From: Siderastrea radians
Taxonomy: Eukaryota; Cnidaria; Anthozoa; Scleractinia; Rhizangiidae
DNA length: 64,000 bases
Assembly: GCA_964017195.1 (NCBI GenBank)
Contig: OZ024898.1
Span: 5,419,482 to 5,483,481 of the forward strand
Reading direction: 5' to 3'
Shown here piece after piece: positions 1 to 10,320 of the stretch; the stretch's first letter is position 1; each line of letters starts with the position of its first letter. A program made the position numbers and the translations under genes. The notes under the pieces were generated by a model that worked only from the letters and a program-made list of their open reading frames with translations, was not told where the DNA came from and made no database searches.

Positions 1-354
1 GCGTGACGCAGTGGAAGCATTAGCCGGTCCGGTGATGCAATAGTTTTAAGGTAATAACGTGACAAACTCTTTCCCACGCACACAGGCAAATCACGCGATA
101 GATTTTAAGCCGGTGAATTGAGCATCATACAACGCTGAGCTCAGTTTTTCTTTAGTTACCAGGATAATTTTATCGCTGATAAGGTTCGTGTTATATCCTA
201 CGCTTATACTTTTTCGGCTTGAATAAAACCTGTAGCATTTCATAAACACATTTTAGTTTTCGCCTTGTTTCCTTAGTCCCCGGATTATTTTACATTAAAG
301 CGACTCAAATGACACGGTATCCAGGGATCCAAGAGCACTAGTCCAGAATACAAC

Positions 355-1283
355 ATGCCTTTAGACGTTGACTCGGTTTTGAGGCGTATTGGCCAGTTTG
401 GTCCTTTCCAGATTGGCATTTTACACTCAAACGAAGAAAACCGTGAACGCTGAAAATATTCCTGGAATGTGTGTTTTGACCAATCGCGCGAGAGACCTTG
501 TAACCGCAGAAAACGAATGGGATTCTCAGTCACGGAATCTAGTTGGTTCTCGAATTGTTTTGAAAGGCCTCAAGATTTAATCTTCATCTTTATCTTACAG
601 GAATTGAAATTACTATTCCTTTCTATCTGAGAGCCACATGCACTACGCAAGCGAAAATATGTTTGAGCGCTTTTGGAGAATAAAATTTTTCGACATGGCG
701 GCTCAACGATTAGCGGTTCCAACATTTCAAATAAAAGCAACTCAAGCGGCAGTTATTTCACCTTGATGTAAAAATTGCAATGTCCTCCCTTAAAATTCGC
801 CCAAAGCTGCTATTATTTCTGATAGCACAGCTGACTCGATTTGTTTAGGCCGAAATCGTTAAATCTTGAGGTCTTTCGAAACAAATTGAGAACCAAATCC
901 TTTCCGTGACTGAGCAACCCATTCGTTTTCTGAGGTTACAAGGTATCGCACGTGATTGGTCAAAACACGATGAACATTCCAGAAATATTTTCAGTGTTCA
1001 CGGTTTTCTTCGTTTGAGTGTAACTATGTTTTTGTTCATATTCTTTCTCATCACCTACCAAACGCTTATCACGGTGTTTATAGCGTACGAGCCGCCTTGG
1101 ATGTGCGCCCAGCAAAGCGTAGCGTGCTCTGAATCGAACAGCTCGTCCGCACGAAGTGCAGTTTACAGTACAGCTACCAAGCCCATCAAGCTTTACGAGA
1201 GGAGATGTTCCCTGAATAGAAGCGACTGGAAGTTTGCAGATTATAATCTCTATGAAGGACCGCATGAGACCATTGTTGATGAC
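355..1283 (+). pseudogene. SLC22-like organic ion transporter, exon 1, split by a transposon
   Basis: The exon opens with ATG and the coding start MPLDVDSVLRRIGQFGPFQ, interrupted after residue 23 by a 597-bp inverted-repeat element (424-1020). It then resumes with transmembrane segment 1 and a large extracellular loop containing EPPWMC and several more cysteines, ending ...HETIVDD at a GTAAG donor (1284). SLC22 proteins have this layout: a short cytosolic N-terminus, TM1, then a long cysteine-rich loop before DLVC at the next exon. The matching acceptor is at 7503, where FDLVCSRG begins, and the phase 0 join agrees. With the insertion the exon cannot encode a normal N-terminus. The intact layout is seen at 23397-23726, which instead carries a nonsense codon. 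Family assignment is confident; the substrate is unknown. Confidence 0.8.
424..1020. mobile_element. 597-bp inverted-repeat element (MITE) with TA target duplication, inside SLC22 exon 1
   Basis: Both ends read CACTCAAACGAAGAAAACCG inward, and the inverted similarity runs for about 155 bp per arm. The element is flanked by TA on each side. The paralogous exon at 23397-23726 has the uninterrupted site, which proves insertion. TA flanks suit a Tc1/mariner-like non-autonomous element. Short open frames within the arms, including the similar peptides starting MTENPIRF and MTEQPIRF on opposite strands, are products of the inverted repeat and not genes. Confidence 0.9.
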
Positions 1284-2388
1284 GTAAGAAAAGAATAAGT
1301 TCTTTCTTGGTGAAATTTAAGGTCAAAGCTGTTGGGCAGATATTTTGAAAGGCCAAGGGCTAAGTAAACTGTGCTTTCGTTTCGGCTGCTAGTGTATAAA
1401 GGCCCTTTGTATGCAGGCAAAAATGGAATAAGGAATGATAGGCTTAAGAAAACGCTGTGCCGACTATCCAAATCTTGGCTTAAATGCTTGCAAAGGACAT
1501 TTATAAGGATTTGTTTTGTAAAGGCATTTCAGAAATGAATTTTAGTGGAAAAAAAGCACCTTAGAGTCTTGCTTTTTTGTGAATTAGCTTGCTTTGATTC
1601 CTATACAGGATCTTAATTCGTGTTTCAAAGCCTTCCTCTGCAGGTGATGTGTGATGTGTAGCCTTTCTCAGCTAAGTAACAAACAAAATGGCTGAAGGAC
1701 TGACTAACGTCGGAAAGGTCAATCAGAGCGTCAATGGCCTGACATAGGTTGCACCTGTATTGATTTTCGACTTAGAAAATTCTAGCAACTAATGGAGTCT
1801 GTCTAACAGTCTAACAGAGAATTTTACTACTCTTTAATGTTAGTCGTACCTGACAAATTTCTTGATAAGAAACTCCGGTAACGCTTATTTTAGGCTTATA
1901 AGACTTGATACCAACAAGTGTCAGGGCAGAAGTGTGTCTAAATGTCTTGGGCCCTGACACCCTGCTACGCTACTTGGACTGCCAAATGGACTGCCTCACT
2001 GAATAAACTAGCTTGGTCAATAACCTAAATGTACTGTTTAAGAAAGTGAGACGATCTCAGGAAATTGTCACGATTTCGTATTCCAGAAAACGCCGTGATG
2101 AATAAACAAATAAATGATTAAAAAACGATCGATATCTTTGCCTGCGTGCACCTTTCAACGTTGCAAGATTACAGAAAACTCTTGAAGAGAATCTTGTAAA
2201 AATTTTAGATTACGCTTCGGTATCCTGTCATGCCGGTCATTAGCGAAAACTTGGACAATTCTGTATGGGAGTGTTCAAAGATTTGGAAGTCCTTAGTCTA
2301 TTACTCTACTGATCTGGATTTCTAAGTTTGCTTCTTTTTTTAACTAGCAGGTTGATTCATGAATGTTTGAAGCTTCTTGGAACATGGT

Positions 2389-2556
2389 AGGTAGGTAGGT
2401 AAAACTTTATTTATACAGGGTGGCCCATTCAGCACAGTGGCTGGTCTCCAGAGGGGCCCTGCTAAATACAATTTCTAAAAATATAAAATACCTAATTGTT
2501 TAAAATAGTTATAAAAATAGAGTTAAAAGCTAATGTTTAGAGTTAAAAGCTAATGT
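2389..2556 (-). mobile_element. LINE 3'-tail fragment (L2/CR1-like), minus orientation
   Basis: Read on the minus strand the fragment ends TGGGCCACCCTGTATAAATA followed by AAGTTT and a (TACC)n run. A polyadenylation-like end followed by a short tandem motif is typical of L2/CR1-type retroposon tails. The copy of block R at 24898 lacks this segment, so it is an insertion. Family assignment is from general resemblance only. Confidence 0.55.
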
Positions 2557-3503
2557 TTGGCCCTTTCCCACTGTAAACCTTGTATATCGGAAAACAACAA
2601 AATGTATTTACGCTTCCATGACCATAATAATTTTCGGTGTAAAGTTTGTTTTAAGACTCAAGAGGTCACTAATGGCTATTTGCGCTCGACGAAGGAGAAC
2701 GCATTCCTAATCTTGTGTTGGGTGTCGTGTGTTTTACAAGGGAGAAAAATTTGAGATTTTCTCTGTAGTGGACGCCAAATTAGCCTCGCCCCCCCCCCCA
2801 AAGATTTTTGCAGGGGCCTACGCTCGGCCGGTAATTGGTATGCCCAGGCCCCAAACGGTCAATTTAGCGTGTAAACGCACTGTCACCAGAGCAGGCAAAT
2901 ATTGCGATGGTGGTTTCAAGAGGAAACTGGTTATTTTCTTCGAATTTTTTTAGAAACGTTTTCTAGTAAACCTATCTATCCATCTATCTATCTCGAGTTT
3001 GTCGACAAGGCACAGTTTCAAGTCCACTTATAAACACAAGGGGCGTATCTAGGATGTAAAGCGGTCGAGAAAACATCGATTATTCCTACGGACTCTTGAT
3101 TTCTCCCGAGCTAGGAGCACAAAGGCTTTCACAAGACTTTTCACAAGACTTTTCCAAGTCTTTCAAGTTTACTGACAAAACACGGTTTGAAACCCACTTA
3201 CAAAGTCAAGCGGCGGAGGTAGGATGTTCAGCGCTCGAGAAAACATCGATTATTGGTAGGGGATTTTGCCATTCCTTGTGGCCGACTTTAAAGAATTTTA
3301 AGAGTGATTTCTGCTGACTTTCAGAGCGAGAAACTGGTTATGTTGTTGTTACAAGTCATGACGATAAAGACTGATAGGAAGGCTAAATATTACTTTAAAT
3401 GCAGGATGAAAGTGAGCACTTCTGTTAAGACATTTGTCGAGACACGCAGCTGCCTAGCGTCTGTTATTTTAGACACGAGGAATTTTAAGCGAGTGAATCA
3501 GCA

Positions 3504-3979
3504 CACAGGGAGCCCAGACAATCTGTTTGAAATTTGAAGGATTTGTATGGGGATATTACAAGCTCCGAATTTAAAACAAAATATCGGGGGAAATGTTGAT
3601 ATTTTTCTTCAAAATAAACGTAGACTTATCTCAATTGTTGTGATTTGTCGTCCTTGTAGTTGTAAATGGCGAATTTTGGGGAATATTGGCGATTTTGAAG
3701 GTTTAGCGTTCGGCGTTTACCTGAGTGTAATAAGAGAAAGTGTGTGACACTCCACGGCGAACTCAAAACCCTTCGAAATCGCTATAAATATCATTTCTGA
3801 GGGGAATGGAGGACAACACACGACAAGTGACTTAATTTAACGTTTATTTAACATTGGTTCATATATATATATATATTTAGCGATACGTCGCGATAGCATG
3901 AAACTGACGGTAAATCCCGTACATTTACTACAATTATTTTAAACGGTTAAACACAAACTTATTGTCTGGGCTCCCTGTG
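3504..3979. mobile_element. hAT-like MITE with 7-bp target duplication (S1 copy)
   Basis: The ends are CACAGGGAGCCCAGACAAT and its inverse, a 19-bp terminal inverted repeat. Direct repeats ATCAGCA flank it at 3497-3503 and 3980-3986. A CAGGG-type terminus with a 7-8 bp target duplication is typical of the hAT superfamily. No transposase is present. The same element is in S2 at 41313-41782, so it predates the duplication. Confidence 0.75.
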
Positions 3980-3986
3980 ATCAGCA

Positions 3987-5566
3987 CAGATATAAAAATG
4001 CTGCTTGATACTAATTAATCGTTGTTATGTAGTGCTTGAAATTTTCTTGTTCATCTTAAACCTTGATGGTCATTTTAAAAACATACCAGTGGCAAATTCG
4101 TTGATGTAAAGTCGTGCTCAAACCACCAAAGGGTTTATAGTTGAATTGATGCCAGTTATTTTGTATATTGAAGATGCCAGTTATTTTGTATGTTGAGATG
4201 CCTGCCTGTGACGTTGTAGAGCCCAATTCGCAAAGCCCCATGTACACCAGCAAATTTATTTTTCCGTGGCAAACTTTATTTGCTCGGGTAGATGAGAAAA
4301 TTTTGTCAATTTGTTTTGTTACAAAATGTCTTTGATTATTAAACTGGCATCAGTCTGTTTCATTTGTCATAGAAAATTTGTAGTGTGAATTTGCTCTTGT
4401 AAATAGGTAATCAAAAATTTCTGGAAATTTAGTTTGAGGCCCTTTGTTACATGTTTTGGAGCTTTTGTGCTGGCTAACCAAGTGATAATAGCTGGGTTGG
4501 GCACTCGCTGTTCCACTGACTGAAACACATTGTCAGCACATATTCAAGGACATTTGTCGTCAGCAGAAAATTTGTTCACCGTGGTTAAATCTTTTCAGAG
4601 CAATTCTCAGTCAAAACAATATGTAAACCCGAGCTCAGAGCCATGCTTTCATTTAGGGGAAAGCAAAGGACTCAAAGCTTTCATCTCCTTGGTGACAACT
4701 TGAGAACCAGAAGTGTTGGCTGTCTGATATAATGGAACCAGTCGAACTCACTCCATTAATCTTTGATTACTACTAGTATTTGTAGTAACAGAGACGTTTA
4801 AGTGCCACTGAGATAAGCCGGTGTGTTCAATTGAAACAGATACCCTAGGAATTTGACTCTTGACACGAACAAAGGGCTTGCAAACGTACACTAGGATAAT
4901 AGGTAAATGATAAAGTCAAGTTACTGTCCACGTGTGTGTATAAGTTGACTTTATCATTTGCCTATTATTCTATTGTCCGCAGAACACAGCAAGAGTTGTA
5001 GAGTTCAGCATGTCTACACTAGCGACAGTCTTCTTGCGAACACAATGACACAGAAATCTCGACAGATAGTCCAGGGACTGTCGAAAGCTTATTAGCGAGA
5101 AAAAAAAAATCGAGAAAAGCGAGCGCGACGATCAACTGCCCGCGTGTAAACGGTGACCCACAATTTTCGCGTGGGCTCGCGTGTTATTATCACTCGGCTA
5201 TCTTGAGAAAAATGGGAGCTGCTAACGCCAAGCTTCAACAAAAAATTTTGAGGGCTAAAATTCAAATGAAACGTCAAACAATACATTGTCGATAACGTTT
5301 GACACGGCTGTGTTTATTTAGTTCACTTCAGACTTTGTTTTGGTTTGCTTTCATTTCTTTTTTGTTGAGCAGTAATTTTTTTAATTTCGTTCACATTGAA
5401 AGAGTCATCTGATTTCTTCGTTTGCGTGTAACTGACTTCACATAAATGATTAACTTTCATTTTATCGTCTTTGGCACTGAATTTAAAGACCAGTTGTTCA
5501 GTTTGACCCGTTGCTTCCTTTGTTTTTGTTATTAGAGAGGCTGGCTGTAGATAAAAAAATAAGTAT
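3987..5566. other. Non-coding repeat-rich stretch; hairpin at 4889-4976
   Basis: No convincing coding exon was seen. At 4889-4976 an inverted repeat with arms around AATGATAAAGTCAA can form a long hairpin. The S2 counterpart is at 42696-42783 with compensating similarity in both arms, consistent with an old foldback element. Confidence 0.5.
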
Positions 5567-5569
5567 GTG

Positions 5570-5727
5570 TAATCAAATGGTATACTCGTGAAATTAGGAA
5601 ATAATTTCACGCGCGTTTTGTCAAAATTCTAATAATTTCCCGAGCCTTTAGGCGAGGGAAATTATTAAAATTTTGACAAAACGCAAGTGAAATTATTTCC
5701 TAATTTCACGAGTATACCATTTGATTA
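5570..5727. mobile_element. 158-bp foldback (near-perfect palindrome), S1 only
   Basis: Both ends read TAATCAAATGGTATACTCGT inward, and the arms pair for about 70 bp around a short centre at GCCTTTAGGCG. S2 lacks it at the orthologous site near 43377. Confidence 0.85.
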
Positions 5728-5732
5728 CCTAT

Positions 5733-6521
5733 TAATATCATGGGCGATAAATTACACTCACAATCGTGGGGTTTTGACTTGTTTATCGCATCGACAACTC
5801 CTTGAGCATTGAAACGGTTTAACGGCTAAAGTTCACATTTTTCTGAGTGAAATAATGAAGAAATCTTGTGACAAGTTTTTACCACGCTTTGACGATTTCG
5901 TGTTTTTTGTAACCGACAGCAAAATACACCAGACTTTTACTTGAAAAATACCAAAGCAAATCGCTTGGCAAAGGTTATCCGCGTTTTATCCGGCAAATTC
6001 ACTAAATCGTGCACTACGTTGCTCCATCGAGCAAGGCTCAGAAGGCTTCACAAATACATTCAAAATACGCACAGCAAACTTGTTTTAACGAAAGTAAACT
6101 TCGGAAGCAAATTTGTGTTTAAAAACTGACCTTTATTCCATTCGAAGAAGTGCCCAACTCCACTGAATTACTTCTCTGAGTTCGCGGTCAATCACTCGAT
6201 CGCTGCAACTGGCTCGCCGTTCAAAAATTTTCGCTGTCACACTATCAAAATTAACCTCTTTTTTTACTCGCAGGTGATTTCTGAGAAGTTCAGTCAATTA
6301 AAAGTCAAAATTTACAGATTACCAATTGTGTCCTCAATGAATATTTCCAGAATTGCTGTAGTTCTGCACAAAACATCTTCATCATTTAAACCTCAACACC
6401 ATCTTGTCGCTGAGCCATAGACCCGTTGCCATGGCAATTTTGTAATTTCACATGTGAAATTATAAATTAACGCTGAAATTTCGCGCCAAAATTAAGGAGT
6501 AATTTGTCACCCATGATATTA
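5733..6521. mobile_element. 789-bp element with about 27-bp terminal inverted repeats, S1 only
   Basis: The left end reads TAATATCATGGGCGATAAAT and the right end carries its inverse with two changes (GGTGACAAAT). S2 has neither this element nor the adjoining foldback. The insertion therefore follows the duplication or was lost from S2. One 62-codon frame inside has no recognisable domain. Superfamily undetermined. Confidence 0.7.
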
Positions 6522-7502
6522 TAATAATAATTTTTCAGTTTCACTTAGACACCATCCATACGTAAACGACGTCGAAAACAGCAAGTTTCATTGACTTTTC
6601 AATGAGGTCACTTTTATACCGCTCACATCCACTAGTTGTTCGTGGCGCTTTACAACAATATTAAAAATAATAATATCATTAGAAAAAACTCTTTAAGGAC
6701 AGCGTTACGTTCTTAAGATCTTTCCGTTTTCGGAACGTTTTATATCGCTAGTTTTTTTTTTTCATAGCAGTGTGGGCACGTTCGAGTTGATGTACTGAAA
6801 CCCATTTCTTCCTTTTCTTTTATAAATATCATAACAAAAGCCTTGTGTTATCCTTTTATGGTTTTTGCAATAACGTTTGACACGGCTGTGTTCGTTTAGT
6901 TGACTTCGGATTTTGTTTAGTTTTGTTTTCTGTTTTCTTTTTTTGTTTTTGTTTTTGTTTTTTTTTTGCGCATTTTATAAATATTTTAATTTCGTTCCCA
7001 ATGAACCTATTTATTATTGAAAGCGTAGTCTGATTTCTTCGTTTGCGTGTTACTGACTTCACATCAATGATTATCTTTCATTTTATCGTCTTCAGCACTG
7101 AATTTTGTTTTTGTTATCAGAGAGGTTGGCTGTAGATAAGAAAGAATCATTTTTCAGTTGACTTAGACACCATCCATACGTAAACGACGAATAACTTTTC
7201 AATGATGTTACGGAAACTTTTTTTTGTCCATTTGTGCCATCCGCTCGCAAACGGTAACCTTTATTTACTTGTTTGTTTACTTATTTAAAAAATCTCTTTA
7301 AGGACAGCGTTCTTAAGATCCTTCCGTTTTCGGAACGTTTTATATCGCTATCTTTTTTTTCATAGAATTGTGGCCACGTTGGAATTTATGTACTGAAACC
7401 CCATTTCTTCTTTTTCTTTTATAAATATCATAACAAAAGCCTTGTGTTATCCTTTTATGATTTTTGCAATGACGTAAAAGTTACATCTTTATTATATTTC
7501 AG

Positions 7503-7892
7503 TTTGATTTGGTTTGTAGTCGTGGCTTCTTGGGCTGGCTAGCAAACGCCATGTTGTTTTTCGGGTGGGCAATTGGTGCTATTGCGCTTGGCCTTGTAGC
7601 AGACAGATACGGCCGCAAAAGTGTCCTCTTTCCTTCAGTGTTAGTGGTACTTGTCGTCACATTTGCAATGGCTTTTGCCAAAGCCTTTTGGATCGTCGGT
7701 GTTTGTCGCATTATCATCGGTTTTTTTGAAGCTGGTTGTTTTCTGTCAATGTTCGTATTGGCCACTGAGCTGGTAGGACCTGAGAAGCGTGCACTGGCGG
7801 GGACCCTGGTGTGGTTTTACTTCACGGCAGCCCTAATGGTTTTGGGACTCAAGGTCTATTTTATTCGCAACTGGCGCACGCTCCTGATCCGG
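7503..7892 (+). pseudogene. SLC22-like transporter, exon 2 (best-preserved copy)
   Basis: The acceptor TATTTCAG precedes FDLVCSRGFLGWLANAML, which follows in phase 0 from exon 1. Visible features are TM2 (WLANAMLFFGWAIGAIALGL), the MFS signature ADRYGRKS between TM2 and TM3, TM3 and TM4 helices, and GPEKRALAGT, a hallmark of organic cation/anion transporters of the SLC22 family. Reading is open throughout. At the expected exon end the other copy has CTGATCCAG|GTTGAAG, but here one A is missing (ATCCGGTTG), so the donor junction is damaged. No exons for TM5-TM12 were recognised downstream. The minus-strand peptide cluster begins about 1 kb away instead. I treat it as a fragment of a decaying gene, although downstream exons outside my recognition are possible. 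Confidence 0.75.
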
Positions 7893-8903
7893 TTGAAGAC
7901 GGACTTTTCGGAGCTGCAATGGCAATGAGAAGAACAATTCTAAACCCTTACGAAATGTCACCTCGCATACATTTCCTCTTTGAGTTGAAAGCCTTTGTTT
8001 GGTCTGTTTGATCAGTCTTCCGCCTTTCGAAGAAAAAAAAGGTTCTCAGACTCTCCTGGCAGATGAGTAAACTAAGCGTCTCCTTTTCTTTAAATCGGCA
8101 GATGAAACTACAATTTTAAAAATTGTGGTCATCAAAATGAAAACTACTGAGGCGATACTTCGTTGTTGCTCAGGTCTTGGTCTTGCCATGTATTATTAAG
8201 GATTTTCTTTTATAAACAATGAGTGATTCACCAAGCAAAGTGCTCCACGATTTTCAAAGTCGCCTATTAGTTGAGAATAACTTTTTCTCTAACATGTCAT
8301 GTAACTCCCAAAATATACTGACACTTAATTGGAAAAAAAAACAACATTGTCCGGTAAAAAGCACAAGGCATTAAAAATATGACCCGATGGCTTTCTTTTA
8401 AGCGGGAGCAATCGTTTCCATTCTCGAACGCCGTTCACATGATATGGTAATGAAATATCCTGACTAAACTACTCTTTAAACTTTCTGGGAATGAACATTT
8501 CTTGAATTTCTGTAAAAGAGACTAAGTAAGAAGCTTGCTAGTGCCATTTTCCCAAAAGTGTGACGTGTCCCTTTGCCAGTCCATTATATACACTTTCTTC
8601 CCGCAGAAACAAACTGGTGTATATCACAACAAACCAACAGCGACGAGAATGAGAAGAGACCTTGAGCAATCAAAACAGCGGAGGAGCTGCAATGGCTTTC
8701 TTTGCACGTGGTTTATACATTTTAGTACATTTCTTTGCCGTTCGTCTGCAAAACAGGAACACGAAATAACCAAATTTAATTTAGTCAGAGACCATAATAA
8801 ACTACTTTATTGACTGTTTTCAGACAATCTCACGAAAAGCGGCACGGCTTGAAAACCGTACATTACTAATAAAGAGCTCGACGTTATATTAATCCTTTAC
8901 AAG
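7893..8903. other. Intergenic stretch between SLC22 exon 2 and the type A peptide gene
   Basis: No recognisable gene. It is conserved in S2 (44839-45805). Near its right end TTTATT at about 8807 (AATAAA on the minus strand) lies roughly 95 bp past the type A stop codon and is a plausible polyadenylation signal for that gene. Confidence 0.5.
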
Positions 8904-9672
8904 TTAATAGCCATTATTGCAAGCGCTACAACATTTGTAGTCTTGCTGGCATTCCTCGTCCAACTCACTGACGTGGAAAGGGACGACGAGATCGCAGTCA
9001 CCCTTGATGCACAGGCGAGTGGTCTTATAAGTAGGTTCGCTCATGACAGCTTGAGGAAGCAGCTCTCTCTGATCACAGACATTTGTCGCCACTACTTCTT
9101 AATCTGAGGATAAAAAATTTAAAAAGAGATGTTAGAGGCATTTATTTGACAGAAAAATCTTTCTTTCACTGAGTTCATATGATGCGTCTGTAATGCCTTG
9201 GAATGCCTCATTTTATGAAGTTTGGCTCTTCCCCTAGTAGTCATTTAAGTACATTTATACTAAGCCCTTTCTGCATTGTTACGACCGGTCACAGCATATG
9301 ATCATGAACAAGCGATTCGAGATATTAGCATCGTATATTGTGCTGTAAGTTACCAAGCATTTTTTAAATAAATAGCTCTTAGACTTTGTGGTATCTTTTC
9401 CCGTAAAATTCCCTTTCCCTTGCACGTGGGCGGGACTGAAACTCACTTTTGTTTTTTCCAGTCTAGTGCAAAGCGCAATAGGCCTGGTTCAGAGGCCGTA
9501 CTTCACATGAACTTAATTCATTGAATTTGATTCGGCTCATGTGAAGTACGGCGTCTGAACTGGGCTTTAGTTCCAGTACTTTTAATGCAACTCTAACTAA
9601 CTCTAATTCACCTTGTATGTAATTGGCGAAGAACACCATCATCAGCAAGAAAACAGACATCCGAGCTTTCAT
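8904..9672 (-). pseudogene. Secreted cysteine-rich peptide, type A, copy 1 (nonsense codon at start of exon 2)
   Basis: Two-exon gene. Exon 1 (9612-9672) encodes a signal peptide beginning MKARMSVFLL with a hydrophobic core, ending in phase 1 at a CAAG|GTGAAT donor. Exon 2 (8904-9103) follows a TTTTTTATCCTCAG acceptor. The second codon of exon 2 is TAA, where the intact copy in S2 has TAT, so the peptide stops before its mature part. The rest of exon 2 stays open and keeps all seven cysteines in the family pattern: C, about 22 residues, RLCIK-x-x-C, PFHV, LDEEC, KCC-x-x-C. I do not recognise the family. Secretion plus dense cysteines suggests a venom, defence or signalling peptide (inference only). 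A foldback (9480-9568) sits in the intron. Confidence 0.75.
9480..9568. repeat. Foldback inside the type A intron
   Basis: The arms contain CCGTACTTCACATGA and its inverse around a short AT-rich centre. The S2 copy is at about 46384-46470. On the minus strand it produces an apparent open extension of exon 1, which is not coding. Confidence 0.7.
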
Positions 9673-9876
9673 TTTATTCTTTGCTTAACTGAAATAGAGA
9701 ACAAAATCAATATTAACTATATTTTTCTGCTTGTTGTAATTTGTCTTTAAATACACGCAAACTGTGGATATGGCGTTTTTGACTAAAAGTAGCTAAACGC
9801 CTTATATTTTCGCGGGTTTAAAAACTGCCCGGCAAAATTTTTGCAGCGCTCGTACGTATGCGGGCATAGTAATAAT

Positions 9877-9917
<41 letters not shown>

Positions 9918-10320
9918 CATAATAATTTATTAATTTGCCATAGCGCCTTTTAACATAGAAATGATCAAAAGCGCTTCACAACATACTAGTTAAAATTAAT
10001 AAAACGAATCTATGATATAGTAAACAGTCTCGGGCAGAATAGCAAGGAATAAGATGGAAGATACAATAAAAAGAAACAAAAAGGCGGGAATTGATGCTAA
10101 TATTGCAAAATAATAATCAAAGTATACTGATAAAAGTTAAGGGGAGAAAATATAACTCCATCAATTCGCACTTGATCAACAAATAAAGAGATGCGCTGCT
10201 TTCAGTGAAGCGCCAACAAGCCTTAACCTTAATCCAAAATCAAATTTAGAAAAAAGCAACAGAAGAAGAGCATTTACTGACATTTTGTCAGAGAGAGAGA
10301 CACTGACTGGAGGATAACTT
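9673..10320. other. Upstream flank of type A gene; (TAA)n run and interspersed repeat
   Basis: Just upstream of the type A start (about 9680-9715) is AACTGAAATAGAGAACA, nearly the same as the sequence upstream of the type C start (about 19203-19220). The paralogy therefore includes the 5' untranslated or promoter region. A (TAA)n microsatellite occupies about 9882-9930. Beyond it an interspersed repeat shared with S2 runs to the insertion point at 10320. No gene seen. Confidence 0.55.

Larger units (their letters stand above)
1..2750. repeat. Segmental repeat block R, copy 1
   Basis: The block is nearly identical to 23044-25075, and its first part also matches 27207-27592. It contains the promoter-side flank and first exon of an SLC22-like transporter plus part of intron 1. 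Differences between copies are mainly two insertions found only here: a TA-flanked inverted-repeat element at 424-1020 and a LINE-tail fragment at about 2389-2556. The window begins inside a repeat, so another T block probably lies upstream (inference). Bases 1-354 hold no gene that I recognise. Confidence 0.9.
1284..7502 (+). other. Intron 1 region of the SLC22-like gene, repeat-filled, no other gene seen
   Basis: This is the interval between the donor at 1284 and the acceptor TATTTCAG before 7503. It spans the junction of blocks R and S. It holds the elements listed separately, a C-run near 2791, a CTAT/CATC microsatellite near 2970-2995, and an imperfect 190-bp tandem duplication (about 2935-3085 and 3125-3300). 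A second tandem duplication is anchored by ACGTTTGACACGGCTGTGTT near 5297 and 6872; in S2 the two anchors are 739 bp apart. Small frames at 3096-3747 are kept in both S copies but show no recognisable domain, and I do not call them genes. Confidence 0.6.

Noticed and set aside
285..1265. Frames starting MTENPIRF and MTEQPIRF that look like a repeated protein
   Set aside because: They are the two inverted arms of the 597-bp MITE read on opposite strands.
3096..3747. Consecutive plus-strand frames conserved in S1 and S2 (also 40902-41556)
   Set aside because: Conservation equals that of surrounding non-coding sequence. One frame runs into the hAT-like MITE, and nothing resembles a domain.
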